Below, piece after piece: positions 9,383-19,944 of a stretch of 64,000 nucleotides of DNA (positions are counted from its first letter, which is position 1; every line of letters begins with the position of its first letter). The stretch spans positions 25,322,986 to 25,386,985 of the forward strand of contig NC_092241.1 in NCBI RefSeq assembly GCF_036320965.1, in the 5' to 3' direction. The DNA is from Panulirus ornatus. Its lineage: Eukaryota; Arthropoda; Malacostraca; Decapoda; Palinuridae. The notes under the pieces were generated by a model. The model searched no databases. It was not told the origin of the DNA and saw only the letters and a program-made list of their open reading frames with translations. Position numbers and translations under genes: made by a program.

Positions 9383-11455
9383 ACAATGGAAGTAAGGGGA
9401 GTGGGGGAGGAATGGGATGTATTTAGGGAATCAGTGATGGATTGCGCAAAAGATGCTTGTGGCATGAGAAGAGTGGGAGGTGGGCTGTTTAGAAAGGGTA
9501 GTGAGTGGTGGGATGAAGAAGTAAGAGTATTAGTGAAAGAGAAGAGAGAGGCATTTGGACGATTTTTGCAGGGAAAAAATGCAATTGAGTGGGAGAAGTA
9601 TAAAAGAAAGAGACAGGAGGTCAAGAGAAAGGTGCAAGAGGTGAAAAAAAGGGCAAATGAGAGTTGGGGTGAGAGACTATCAGTAAATTTTAGGGAGAAT
9701 AAAAAGATGTTCTGGAAGGAGGTAAATAGGGTGCGTAAGACAAGGGAGCAAATGGGAACTTCAGTGAAGGGCGTAAATGGGGAGGTGATAACAAGTAGCG
9801 GTGATGTGAGAAGGAGATGGAATGAGTATTTTGAAGGTTTGTTGAATGTGTCTGATGACAGAGTGGCAGATATAGGGTGTTTTGGTCGAGGTGGTGTGCA
9901 AAGTGAGAGGGTTAGGGAAAATGATTTGGTAAACAGAGAAGAGGTAGTAAAAGCTTTGCGGAAGATGAAAGCCGGCAAGGCAGCAGGTTTGGATGGTATT
10001 GCAGTGGAATTTATTAAAAAAGGGGGTGACTGTATTGTTGACTGGTTGGTAAGGTTATTTAATGTATGTATGACTCATGGTGAGGTGCCTGAGGATTGGC
10101 GGAATGCGTGCATAGTGCCATTGTACAAAGGCAAAGGGGATAAGAGTGAGTGCTCAAATTACAGAGGTATAAGTTTGTTGAGTATTCCTGGTAAATTATA
10201 TGGGAGGGTATTGATTGAGAGGGTGAAGGCATGTACAGAGCATCAGATTGGGGAAGAGCAGTGCGGTTTCAGAAGTGGTAGAGGATGTGTGGATCAGGTG
10301 TTTGCTTTGAAGAATGTATGTGAGAAATACTTAGAAAAGCAAATGGATTTGTATGTAGCATTTATGGATCTGGAGAAGGCATATGATAGAGTTGATAGAG
10401 ATGCTCTGTGGAAGGTATTAAGAATATATGGTGTGGGAGGCAAGTTGTTAGAAGCAGTGAAAAGTTTTTATCGAGGATGTAAGGCATGTGTACGTGTAGG
10501 AAGAGAGGAAAGTGATTGGTTCTCAGTGAATGTAGGTTTGCGGCAGGGATGTGTGATGTCTCCATGGTTGTTTAATTTGTTTATGGATGGGGTTGTAAGG
10601 GAGGTAAATGCAAGAGTCCTGGAAAGAGGGGCAAGTATGAAGTCTGTTGGGGATGAGAGAGCTTGGGAAGTGAGTCAGTTGTTGTTCGCTGATGATACAG
10701 CGCTGGTGGCTGATTCATGTGAGAAACTGCAGAAGCTGGTGACTGAGTTTGGTAAAGTGTGTGGAAGAAGAAAGTTGAGAGTAAATGTGAATAAGAGCAA
10801 GGTTATTAGGTACAGTAGGGGTGAGGGTCAAGTCAATTGGGAGGTGAGTTTGAATGGAGAAAAACTGGAGGAAGTGAAGTGTTTTAGATATCTGGGAGTG
10901 GATCTGTCAGCGGATGGAACCATGGAAGCGGAAGTGGATCATAGGGTGGGGGAGGGGGCGAAAATTCTGGGAGCCTTGAAAAATGTGTGGAAGTCGAGAA
11001 CATTATCTCGGAAAGCAAAAATGGGTATGTTTGAGGGAATAGTGGTTCCAACAATGTTGTATGGTTGCGAAGCGTGGGCTATGGATAGAGATGTGCGCAG
11101 GAGGATGGATGTGCTGGAAATGAGATGTTTGAGGACAATGTGTGGTGTGAGGTGGTATGATCGAGTAAGTAACGTAAGGGTAAGAGAGATGTGTGGAAAT
11201 AAAAAGAGCGTGGTTGAGAGAGCAGAAGAGGGTGTTTTGAAATGGTTTGGGCACATGGAGAGAATGAGTGAGGAGAGATTGACCAAGAGGATATATGTGT
11301 CGGAGGTGGAGGGAACGAGGAGAAGAGGGAGACCAAATTGGAGGTGGAAAGATGGAGTGAAAAAGATTTTGTGTGATCGGGGCCTGAACATGCAGGAGGG
11401 TGAAAGGAGGGCAAGAAATAGAGTGAATTGGAGCGATGTGGTATACAGGGGTTGA
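9251..11455 (+). CDS. reverse transcriptase of a 5'-truncated RTE-like LINE, fused to array sequence
   Basis: This is a 734-residue open frame. Residues 1 to about 44 come from the array unit; the rest comes from the nested LINE. Visible blocks in order are the linker ([12 protein letters not shown]), VPLYKGKGD with [55 protein letters not shown] (first catalytic Asp), [29 protein letters not shown] (F479-A-D-D), [31 protein letters not shown] and [18 protein letters not shown] near the C-terminus. The endonuclease is absent because of 5' truncation, so the copy cannot move by itself. The apparent start codon is from the host array and is not the element's own. Confidence 0.85.
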   Translation: MVRLFNVCMTHGEVPEDWQIACIVPLYKGKGDMSAQITEVYVCRTMEVRGVGEEWDVFRESVMDCAKDACGMRRVGGGLFRKGSEWWDEEVRVLVKEKREAFGRFLQGKNAIEWEKYKRKRQEVKRKVQEVKKRANESWGERLSVNFRENKKMFWKEVNRVRKTREQMGTSVKGVNGEVITSSGDVRRRWNEYFEGLLNVSDDRVADIGCFGRGGVQSERVRENDLVNREEVVKALRKMKAGKAAGLDGIAVEFIKKGGDCIVDWLVRLFNVCMTHGEVPEDWRNACIVPLYKGKGDKSECSNYRGISLLSIPGKLYGRVLIERVKACTEHQIGEEQCGFRSGRGCVDQVFALKNVCEKYLEKQMDLYVAFMDLEKAYDRVDRDALWKVLRIYGVGGKLLEAVKSFYRGCKACVRVGREESDWFSVNVGLRQGCVMSPWLFNLFMDGVVREVNARVLERGASMKSVGDERAWEVSQLLFADDTALVADSCEKLQKLVTEFGKVCGRRKLRVNVNKSKVIRYSRGEGQVNWEVSLNGEKLEEVKCFRYLGVDLSADGTMEAEVDHRVGEGAKILGALKNVWKSRTLSRKAKMGMFEGIVVPTMLYGCEAWAMDRDVRRRMDVLEMRCLRTMCGVRWYDRVSNVRVREMCGNKKSVVERAEEGVLKWFGHMERMSEERLTKRIYVSEVEGTRRRGRPNWRWKDGVKKILCDRGLNMQEGERRARNRVNWSDVVYRG
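9372..9382 (+). repeat. target-site duplication, left copy
   Basis: ATGTTTGTAGA here and again at 11655-11665 flank the LINE insertion. Confidence 0.9.
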
Positions 11456-11654
11456 CGTGCTGTCAGTGGATTGAAGCAAGGCATGTGAAGCGTCTGGGGT
11501 AAACCATGGAAAGCTGTGTAGGTATGTATATTTGCGTGTGTGGACGTGTGTATGTATATGTGTATGGGGGGGGTTGGGCCATTTCTTTCGTCTGTTTCCT
11601 TGCGCTACCTCGCAAACGCGGGAGACAGCGACAAAGTATAAAAAAAAAAAAAAA
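9383..11654 (+). mobile_element. young 5'-truncated RTE-like LINE nested in the 621-bp array
   Basis: The insertion begins in the linker region (ACAATGGAAGTAAGG, matching 25489 of the intact copy). It ends with the terminal hairpin and a run of about 15 A before the second copy of the 11-bp target duplication. Removing 9383-11665 restores the array exactly: 8939 to 11843 is 2904 bases, and 2904 minus 2283 is 621. It carries the short form of the 3' UTR. Its reading frame is open to the natural stop at 11453-11455, so it is recent. Confidence 0.95.
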
Positions 11655-11665
11655 ATGTTTGTAGA
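11655..11665 (+). repeat. target-site duplication, right copy
   Basis: ATGTTTGTAGA follows the poly(A) tail and matches 9372-9382 perfectly. Array unit 2 continues directly after it. Confidence 0.9.
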
Positions 11666-13705
11666 GTATTCCTGGCAAATTATATGGGAGGGTATTGATT
11701 GAGAGGGTGAAGGCATGTACAGAGCATCAGATTGGGGAAGAGCAGTGTGGTTTCAGAAGTGGTAGAGGATGTGTGGATCAGGTGTTTGCTTTGAAGAATG
11801 TATTTGAAAAATACTTAGAAAAGCAAATGAATTTGTATGTAGCGTAAGACAAGGGAACAAATGGGAATATCAGTGAAGGGGGCAAATGGGGAGGTGATAA
11901 CTAGTAGTGGTGATGTGAGAAGGAGATGGAGTAAGTATGTTGAAGGATTGTTGAATGTGTTTGATGATAGCGTGGCAGATATAGGGTGTTCTGGTCAAGG
12001 TGGTGTGCAAAGTGAGAGGGTTAGGGAAAATGATTTGGTAAACAGAGAAGAGGTAGTAAAAGCTTTGCAGAAGATGAAAGCCAGCAAGGCGGTGGGTTTG
12101 GATGGCATTGCAGTGTAATTTATTAAAAAAGGGGGTGATTGTGTTGTTGACTGGTTGGTAAGGTTATTTAATGTATGTATGACTCATGGTGAGGTGCCTG
12201 AGGATTGGCGGAATGCTTGCATAGTGCCATTGTACAAAGGTAAAGGGGATATGAGTGCTCAAATTACAGAGGTATATGTTTGTAGAGTATTCCTGGCAAA
12301 TTATATGAGAGGGTATTGATTGAGAGGGTGAAGGCATGTACAGAGCATCAGATTGGGGAAGAGCAGTGTGGTTTCAGAAGTGGTAGAGGATGTGTGGATC
12401 AGGTGTTTGCTTTGAAGAATGTATGTGAAAAATACTTAGAAAAGCAAATAAATTTGTATGTAGTGTAAGACAAGGGAACAAATGGAAATATCAGTGAAGG
12501 GGGCAAATGGGGAGGTGATAACTAGTAGTGGTGATGTGAGAAGGAGATGGAGTAAGTATGTTGAAGGATTGTTGAATGTGTTTGATGATAGCGTGGCAGA
12601 TATAGGGTGTTCTGGTCAAGATGGTGTGCAAAGTGAGAGGGTTAGGGAAAATGATTTGGTAAACAGAGAAGAGGTAGTAAAAGCTTTGCAGAAGATGAAA
12701 GCCATCAAGGTGGTGGGTTTGGATGGCATTGCAGTGTAATTTATTAAAAAGGGGGGTGATTGTGTTGTTGACTGGTTGGTAAGGTTATTTAATGTATGTA
12801 TGACTCATGGTGAGGTGCCTGAGGATTGGCGGAATGCTTGCATAGTGCCATTGTACAAAGGTAAAGGGGATATGAGTGCTCAAATTACAGAGGTATATGT
12901 TTGTAGAGTATTCCTGGCAAATTATATGGGAGGGTATTGATTGAGAGGGTGAAGGCATGTACAGAGCATCAGATTGGGGAGGAGCAGTGTGGTTTCAGAA
13001 GTGGTAGAGGATGTGTGGATCAGGTGTTTGCTTTGAAGAATGTATGTGAAAAATACTTAGAAAAGCAAATGAATTTGTATGTAGCGTAAGAGAAGGGAAC
13101 AAATGGGAATATCAGTGAAGGGGGCAAATGGGGAGGTGATAACTAGTAGTGGCAATGTGAGAAGGAGATGGAGTGAGTATGTTGAAGGTTTGCTGAATGT
13201 GTTTGATGATAGTGTGGCAGATATAGCGTGTTCTGGTCAACGTGGTGTGCAAAGTGAGAGGTTTAGGGAAAATGATTTGGTAAACAGAGAAGAGGTAGTA
13301 AAAGCTTTGCAGAAGATGAAAGCCAGCAAGGTGGTGGGTTTGGATGGCATTGCAGTGTAATTTATTATAAATGGGGGTGATTGTGTTGTTGACTGGTTGG
13401 TAAGGTTATTTAATGTATGTATGACTCATGGTGAGGTGCCTGAGGATTGGCAGAATGCTTGCATAGTGCCATTGTACAAAGGTAAAGGGGATATGAGTGC
13501 TCAAATTACAGAGGTATATGTTTGTAGAGTATTCCTGGCAAATTATATGGGAGGGTATTGATTGAGAGGGTGAAGGCATGTACAGAGCATCAGATTGGGG
13601 AAGAGCAGTGTGGTTTCAGAAGTGGTAGAGGATGTGTGGATCAGGTGTTTGCTTTGAAGAATGTATGTGAAAAATACTTAGAAAAGCAAATGGATTTGTA
13701 TGTAG
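11666..13705 (+). repeat. 621-bp tandem array, sub-array A, rest of unit 2 and units 3-5
   Basis: Unit junctions fall at 11843, 12464 and 13085, spaced 621 bases apart. The unit starting at 13085 ends at 13705, where the sequence leaves the array and continues into ordinary downstream LINE sequence. All units share the TAA stop after GLDGIAV and a small deletion that turns GATAAGAGTGAGTGC into GATATGAGTGC. Units of this sub-array have TTTGTAGAGTATTCC, with an in-frame-looking TAG where the LINE has TTG. Differences between units are few. Confidence 0.95.
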
Positions 13706-14690
13706 CATTTATGGATCTGGAGAAGGCATATGATAGAGTTGATAGAGATGCTCTGTGGAAGGTATTAAGAATATATGGTGTGGGAGGCAAGTTGTTAGAA
13801 GCAGTGAAAAGTTTTTATCGAGGATGTAAGGCATGTGTACGTGTAGGAAGAGAGGAAAGTGATTGGTTCTCAGTGAATGTGGTTTGCGGCAGGGATGTGT
13901 GATGTCTCCATGGTTGTTTAATATGTTTATGGAGGGGTTGTACAGGGAGAGAGTAAATGCAAGATGACCTGGAAAGAGGGGCAAGTATTGAGTCTGTTGG
14001 GGATGAGGAGCTTGGGACGTGAGTCATTTGTTGTTCGCTGATGATACAGCGCTGGTGGCTGATTCATGTGAGAAACTGCAGAAGCTGGTGACTGAGTTTG
14101 GTAAAGTGTGTGGAAGAAGAAAGTTGAGAGTAAATGTGAATAAGAGCAAGGTTATTAGGTACAGTAGGGGTGAGGGTCAAGTCAATTGGGAGGTGAGTTT
14201 GAATGGAGAAAAACTGGAGGAAGTGAAGTGTTTTAGATATCTGGGAGTGGATCTGTCAGCGGATGGAACCATGGAAGCGGAAGTGGATCATAGGGTGGGG
14301 GAGGGGGCGAAAATTTGGGAGCCTTGAAAAATGTGTGGAAGTCGAGAACATTATCTCGGAAAGCAAAAATGGGTATGTTTGAAGGAATAGTGGTTCCAAC
14401 AATGTTGTATGGTTGCGAAGCGTGGGCTATGGATAGAGATGTGCGCAGGAGGATGGATGTGCTGGAAATGAGATGTTTGAGGACAATGTGTGGTGTGAGG
14501 TGGTATGATCGAGTAAGTAACGTAAGGGTAAGAGAGATGTGTGGAAATAAAAAGAGCGTGGTTGAGAGAGCAGAAGAGGGTGTTTTGAAATGGTTTGGGC
14601 ACATGGAGAGAATGAGTGAGGAGAGATTGACCAAGAGGATATATGTGTCGGAGGTGGAGGGAACGAGGAGAAGAGGGAGACCAAATTGGA
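13706..14690 (+). pseudogene. RTE-like LINE RT/C-terminal patch resembling the nested LINE at 9383
   Basis: The segment runs from [11 protein letters not shown] to GRRRGRPNW and then jumps to ATAACAGAGGTATATG. It carries the diagnostic variants of the nested LINE (10359-11343): LSADG, MDRDVRRRMDV and VRWYDRVSN. The distal part of the host LINE lacks them; it has LAVDG, VDRVVRRRVNV and VRWFDRV. A cluster of one-base and few-base indels lies at 13880-14030 and at 14314, breaking the frame (open frames end at 13902 and restart at 14019 and 14315). The pattern fits exchange with the nested LINE, or an assembly error. Confidence 0.8.
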
Positions 14691-16752
14691 TAACAGAGGT
14701 ATATGTTTGTTGAGTATTCTAGAAAATTATATGGGAGGGTATTGATTGAGAGGGTGAAGGCATGTACAGAGCATCAGATTGGGGAAGAGCAATGTGGTTT
14801 CAGAAGTGGTAGAGGATGTGTGGATCAGGTGTTTGCTTTGAAGAATGTATGTGAAAAATACTTAGAAAAGCAAATGAATTTGTATGTAGCATAAGACAAG
14901 GGAACAAATGGGGATATCAGTGAAGGGGGCAAATGGGGAGGTGATAACTAGTAGTGGTGATGTGAGAAGGAGATGGAGTGAGTATGTTGAAGGTTTGTTG
15001 AATGTGTTTGATGATAGCGTGGCAGATATAGGGTATTCTGGTCAAGGTGGTGTGCAAAGTGAGAGGGTTAGGGAAAATGATTTGGTAAACAGAGAAGAGG
15101 TAGTAAAAGCTTTGCAGAAGATGAAAGCCAGCATGGCAGTGGGTTTGGATGGCATTGCAGTGTAATTTATTAAAAAAGGGGGTGATTGTGTTGTTGACTG
15201 GTTGGTAAGGTTATTTAATGTGTGTATGACTCATGATGAGGTGCCTGAGGATTGGCGGAATGCTTGCATAGTGCCATTGTACAAAGGTAAAGGGGATATG
15301 AGTGCTCAAATTACAGAGGTATATGTTTGTTGAGTATTCCTGGCAAATTATATGGGAGGGTATTGATTGAGAGGGTGAAGGCATGTACAGAGCATCAGAT
15401 TGGGGAAGAGCAATGTGGTTTCAGAAGTGGTAGAGGATGTGTGGATCAGGTGTTTGCTTTGAAGAATGTATGTGAAAAATACTTAGAAAAGCAAATGAAT
15501 TTGTATGTAGCGTAAGACATGGGAACAAATGGGAATATCAGTGAAGGGGGCAAATGGGGAGGTGATAACTAGTAGTGGTGATGTGAGAAGGAGATGGAGT
15601 AAGTATGTTGAAGGATTGTTGAATGTGTTTGATGATAGTGTGGCAGATATAGGGTGTTCTGGTCAAGGTGGTGTGCAGAGTGAGAGGGTTAGGGAAAATG
15701 ATTTGGTAAACAGAGAAGAGGTAGTAAAAGCTTTGCAGAAGATGAAAGCCAGCAAGGTGGTGGGTTTGGATGGCATTGCAGTGTAATTTATTAAAAAAGG
15801 GGGTGATTGTGTTGTTGACTGGTTGGTAAGGTTATTTAATGTATGTATGACTCATGGTGAGGTGCCTGAGGATTGGTGGAATGCTTGCATAGTGCCATTG
15901 TACAAAGGTAAAGGGGATATGAGTGCTCAGATTACAGAGGTATATGTTTGTTGAGTATTCCTAGGAAATTGTATGGGAAGGTATTGATTGAGAGGGTGAA
16001 GGCATGTACAGAGCATCAGATTGGGGAAGAGCATTGTGGTTTCAGAAGTGGTAGAGGATGTGTGGATCAGGTGTTTGCTTTGAAGAATGTATGTGAAAAA
16101 TACTTAGAAAAGCAAATGAATTTGTATGTAGCGTAAGACAAGGGAACAAATGGGGATATCAGTGAAGGGGGCAAATGGGGAGGTGATAACTAGTAGTGGC
16201 AATGTGAGAAGGAGATGGAGTGAGTATGTTGAAGGTTTGTTGAATGTGTTTGATGATAGCGTGGCAGATATAGGGTGTTCTGGTCAAGGTGGTGTGCAAA
16301 GTGAGAGGGTTAGGGAAAATGATTTGGTAAACAGAGAAGAGGTAGTAAAAGCTTTGCAGAAGATGAAAGCCAGCAAGGTGGTGGGTTTGGATGGCATTGC
16401 AGTGTAATTTATTAAAAAAGGGGGTGATTGTGTTGTTGACTGGTTGGTAAGGTTATTTAATGTATGTATGACTCATGGTGAGGTGCCTGAGGATTGGCGG
16501 AATGCTTGCATAGTGCCATTGTACAAAGGTAAAGGGGATATGAGTGCTCAAATTACAGAGGTATATGTTTGTTGAGTATTCCTGGTATATTATATGGGAG
16601 GGTATTGATTGAGAGGGTGAAGGCATGTACAGAGCATCAGATTGGGGAAGAGCAGTGTGGTTTCAGAAGTGGTAGAGGATGTGTGGATCAGGTGTTTGCT
16701 TTGAAGAATGTATGTGAAAAATACTTAGAAAAGCAAATGAATTTGTATGAGG
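14691..16752 (+). repeat. 621-bp tandem array, sub-array B
   Basis: After a partial unit (14691-14889), full units run 14890-15510, 15511-16131 and 16132-16752, each 621 bases. These units carry TTTGTTGAGTATTCC (normal TTG) where sub-array A carries TAG, so the two blocks are distinct subtypes. The shared TAA stop after GLDGIAV is present in all. At 16753 the sequence exits into the normal downstream LINE (ATATATGGATCTGGAGAAGG). Confidence 0.95.
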
Positions 16753-17870
16753 CATATATGGATCTGGAGAAGGCATATATATGATAGAGTTGATAGAGAT
16801 GCTCTGTGGAAGGTATTAAGAATATATAGTGTAGAAGGCAAGTTGTTAGAAGCAGTGAAAAGTTTTTTTTAAGGATGTACGGCATGTGTACGAGTAGGAA
16901 GAGAGGAAAGTGATTGGTTCTCAGTGAATGTCGGTTCGTGGCAGGGGTGCTTGATGTCTCCATGGTTGTTCAATTTGTTTATGGATGGGTTGTTAGGGAG
17001 GTGAATGCAAGAGTTTTGGAAAGAGGGGCAAGTATGCAGTCTGTTGTAGATGAGAGAGCTTGGGAAGTGAGTCAATTGTTGTTCACTGATGATACAGCGC
17101 TGGTGGCTGATTCGGATGAGAAACTGCAGAAGCTGGTGACTGAGTTTGGTAAAGTGTGTGAAAGAAGAAAGCTGAGAGTAAATGTGAATGAGAGCAAGGT
17201 TATTAGGTACAGTAAGGTTGAGGGACAAGTCAATTGGGAGGTAAGTTTGAATGGAGAAAAACTGGAGGAAGTGAATTGTTTTAGATATCTGTTAGTGGAT
17301 TTGGCAGTGGATGGAACCATGGAAGCAGAAGTGAGTCATAGGGTTGGGGAGGGAGCATTGAAGAATGTGTGGAAGTCGAGAGCGTTATCTCAGAAAGTAA
17401 AAATGGCTATGTTTGAAGGAATAGTGGTTCCGACAATGTTATATGGTTGTGAGGCATGGGCTGTAGATAGAGTTGTGCGGAGGAGGGTGAATGTGCTGGA
17501 AATGAGATGTTTGAGGACAATATGTGGTGTGAGGTGGTTTGATCGAGTAAGTAATGAAAGGGTAGGAGAGATGTGTGGTAATAAAAAGAGTGTGGTTGAG
17601 AGAGCAGAAGAGGTTGTTTTGAAATGGTTTTGTCACATGGAGAGAATGAGCGAGGAAAGATTGACAGAGAGGATATATGTGTCAGAGGTGAAGGGAATGA
17701 GGAGAAGTGGGAGACCAAATTGGAGGTGGAAAGATGAAGTGAAAAAGATTTTGAGTGATCTGGGCCTGAACATGCAGGAGGGTGAAAGGCATGGAAGTAA
17801 TAGAGTGAATTGGAATGATATGGTATTCTGGGGTCGTCATGCTGTCAGTGGATTAAACCAGGGCATGTGA
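16753..17870 (+). pseudogene. RTE-like LINE, distal reverse transcriptase and C-terminal domain
   Basis: From 16914 a 318-residue frame reads [31 protein letters not shown] (F-T-D-D in place of F-A-D-D), [72 protein letters not shown] and GRPNWRWKDEVKKIL. The proximal part (16753-16913) is shifted by an inserted AT repeat (GGCATATATATGATAG) and an extra T run at 16863. This is the original 3' half of the host LINE that gave rise to the array. Confidence 0.85.
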
Positions 17871-18275
17871 AGCGTCTGGGGTAAACCATGGAAAGTTTTG
17901 CGGGGCCTAGATATGGAAAGGGAGCTGTGGTTTCAGTGCATTATGCATTACAGCTAGAGACTGAGTATGAACGAATGTGGCCTTTGTTGTCTATACCTAG
18001 TGCTACCTCATGCACATGCAGGGGGGAGGGGGCTGTCATTTCATGTGTGGCGTGGTGGTGACAGGAATGAATAAGGGCAGACAGTATGAATTATGTATAT
18101 GTCTGTGTTTGTATATATATGTATACGTTGAGAATTATAGGTATGTATATGTGCATGTGTGGACGTGTATGTATATACATGTGTATGTGGGTGGATTGGG
18201 CCATTCTTTCGTTTGTTTCTTTGCACTACCTCGATAACACAGGAGACGGTGACAAAGTATAATGATAAACAAAAA
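17871..18275 (+). other. long-form LINE 3' UTR and terminal hairpin
   Basis: The 3' UTR runs from GCGTCTGGGGTAAACCATGG through CTAGAGACTGAGTATGAACG, the CATGTGTGGCG block and a long purine/pyrimidine TATGTATATG stretch to GCACTACCTCGATAACACAG and GACAAAGTATAATG. The same arrangement recurs in the long-UTR copies at 43621, 48897, 51989, 54887 and 58436. Confidence 0.85.
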
Positions 18276-18353
18276 ATGCTATATATAAATTTTTCAACTG
18301 ATATAACTTGCATTCTCTTATGAATGGTTTATTCTTGTGTTTGAGTGTTATTG

Positions 18354-18960
18354 GTAGGTATTAGTTGGTAGGCAGTCAAAGACTAGGGAGGTATATTGCA
18401 GTACTACCTCGCTAGGTATCAGGGTGGTTAGTGATGGCTGCATAGTGAACCAACACTTCAGTGGTTGCCAAGTTACATTCCTATGACCCAGGTAGCTGTT
18501 TTTTCTTTTTGCCTCCTCTGATCTTGGGCTGCTGGTATTCTTTCCACAAACATACAATCTCTCCTCGTTACACATAACACTTGACAACACTTAGCTCACA
18601 CAGCTCATTCTTCATCACTAGATTTTCTTGTGGAGAATGTTATGTGTTAGCCCTGCTTTTTGGCAAAATGGCAGGAACTGTAGAAAGAAGTGATATGTAG
18701 GAGCATTAGGTATAAACTGATTATAGAAGTAATAGGTAGGAACATTAGGCAGGGGCATTAAGTAGTAGTAGTAGTCTGTAGGAGCTTCTGCAAACATATG
18801 CACTAGACTTTCCCTCTGCCAATGCCTGTTAAGGGTGAGGCACTAAAGGCTAAGAAGTGGTACTGGAATTCACTTATTTTGACTCTGCCGTGGCCACCCC
18901 CTTGAGGGAGTTGCAGAAGGGAACAGGCATCAGAGATATAGATAGATAGAATTTTATTAT
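18354..18960 (+). repeat. unclassified dispersed repeat, copy 2 of 2
   Basis: This aligns over its length with 4076-4685 in the same orientation, including the TTTTGGCAAAATGG block, the degenerate GTAGGAGCATTAG core and the GAAGGGAACAGGCATCAGAG end. It follows a LINE 3' end after a gap of about 80 bases. Confidence 0.7.
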
Positions 18961-19484
18961 TTTATCAGTAAGCATCTCATTTAAGTCACTTTCCTGTTCT
19001 TAGGCCTCTGAAAAACTAAAGTCAACTTATATGAGGTATATGATAAATGAAGATTTCAGCCAGAAATCATAGGTGAATGGTTACTTGAGATCACCAGTTA
19101 CTCAAGCACATGGTACTATTTGCCTTTGAACTTGATGGCTTCTTTGAGACATCTTGAGGGGAAATGCACTGCAGAGTTTGGAAAAATCTGGGAAGAATAG
19201 GTGCTTGATACAGAGGTAGACTGGAACTAATGCATTGGTTGATTCAGACTCACTCCTGCAACTTACATCATCAGTGCATGCTCTAGCATATGCAGTTAAA
19301 ATTTCAAGAAAAAAGAAATACAGTTTTGGTGGAATTAATAGGTTTTTCACATTTTGTGTATAGAAAAAAGCATATAGATATTACAGAAAATTCTGTAAGG
19401 GTGAATTTACACTCCATATCACAGATTTAGTGATAGTAATTTACAGTGCCTGTTATGAAGAGAACCAATGTACCAATTCAGAAA
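18961..19484. other. unassigned sequence
   Basis: No coding motif or repeat is recognised. The open frame at 19102-19350 on the minus strand has no family signature. Confidence 0.4.
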
Positions 19485-19935
19485 CCCTCCAAATCACCCA
19501 GCTTCCCCTCCTCTTCTCACCTAGGTTCACTTCTATCAATAGTATAAAAACTTATGAAAAGTTTGTCCTCAGCAGAATCAAATGAAACATCCCACTCTGA
19601 CCCACACACGTCTTCAGACCCTACCTCTCCACCACTGTGCTTCACACTATTCTCAGACAATATATCTTAGATGGATTCAACCAACCACAACCCTCTTCCT
19701 GCCTAATACTATTGGCAATAGACTCAACAAAGCATTCAAAACTGTCCCTGTACACATTCAGATCCTAAAAATAATTGATACCACCCTCCACAAGAGTGAT
19801 AAAAAGAGGTTGGCTTGTTTCATAGCTGGGCCTCTATGAAAAAGTCACTAAGAATGGCTTCATCTCTAAAACACTTACACTTTATGGTGTATCTCCACAA
19901 AAGTCTTGACTCACTTTTAACCCCAGACAGACAGA
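19485..19935 (+). pseudogene. Jockey-like LINE family A, RT fragment
   Basis: Across frames the plus strand reads IKTYEKFVLSRI, then YILDGFNQPQP, then FKTVPVHIQILKIIDTTLHK with RLACFIAGPL. These match the usual blocks K-x-x-E-x-x-x-x-x-R-I, G-F-N-x, A-F-D-T-V and L-A-x-F-x-x-G-R of a Jockey-type reverse transcriptase. A G-V-x-P-Q-like relic follows near 19890. The piece breaks off at about 19935 where family B begins. The remaining part of the same family resumes at 23040, missing the A-D-D region. Confidence 0.55.
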
Positions 19936-19944
19936 AATGCAGCT

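Larger units (their letters stand above)
7826..18275 (+). mobile_element. composite RTE-like LINE with internally amplified 621-bp units
   Basis: The element starts inside the endonuclease C-terminus (GTGAAGATTTGTAGAGG at about 7827). It runs through the linker region to 8317, then enters a tandem array of a 621-bp internal segment, and finally continues from 16753 through the rest of the reverse transcriptase, C-terminal domain and long 3' UTR to the terminal hairpin and GACAAAGTATAATGATAAAC tail near 18275. Taken without the array and the nested insertion, the order of LINE blocks is normal. A younger LINE (9383-11654) and a LINE-derived patch (13706-14690) are embedded in it. Confidence 0.85.

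Noticed and set aside
9355..9978. Long open frames antisense to LINE coding sequence (also 11003-11716, 25372-26085, 28237-28713, 33038-33988, 52649-53692)
   Set aside because: They are shadows of the purine-rich, stop-poor LINE sense strand. They recur in every LINE copy and have Pro/Ser/His/Leu-rich low-complexity translations with no family motif.
8318..16752. CRISPR-like or gene-cluster interpretation of the regular 621-bp units with repeated 85-residue ORFs
   Set aside because: The units are near-identical throughout with no variable spacers, all encode the same LINE fragment ending in the same stop, and the host is eukaryotic.
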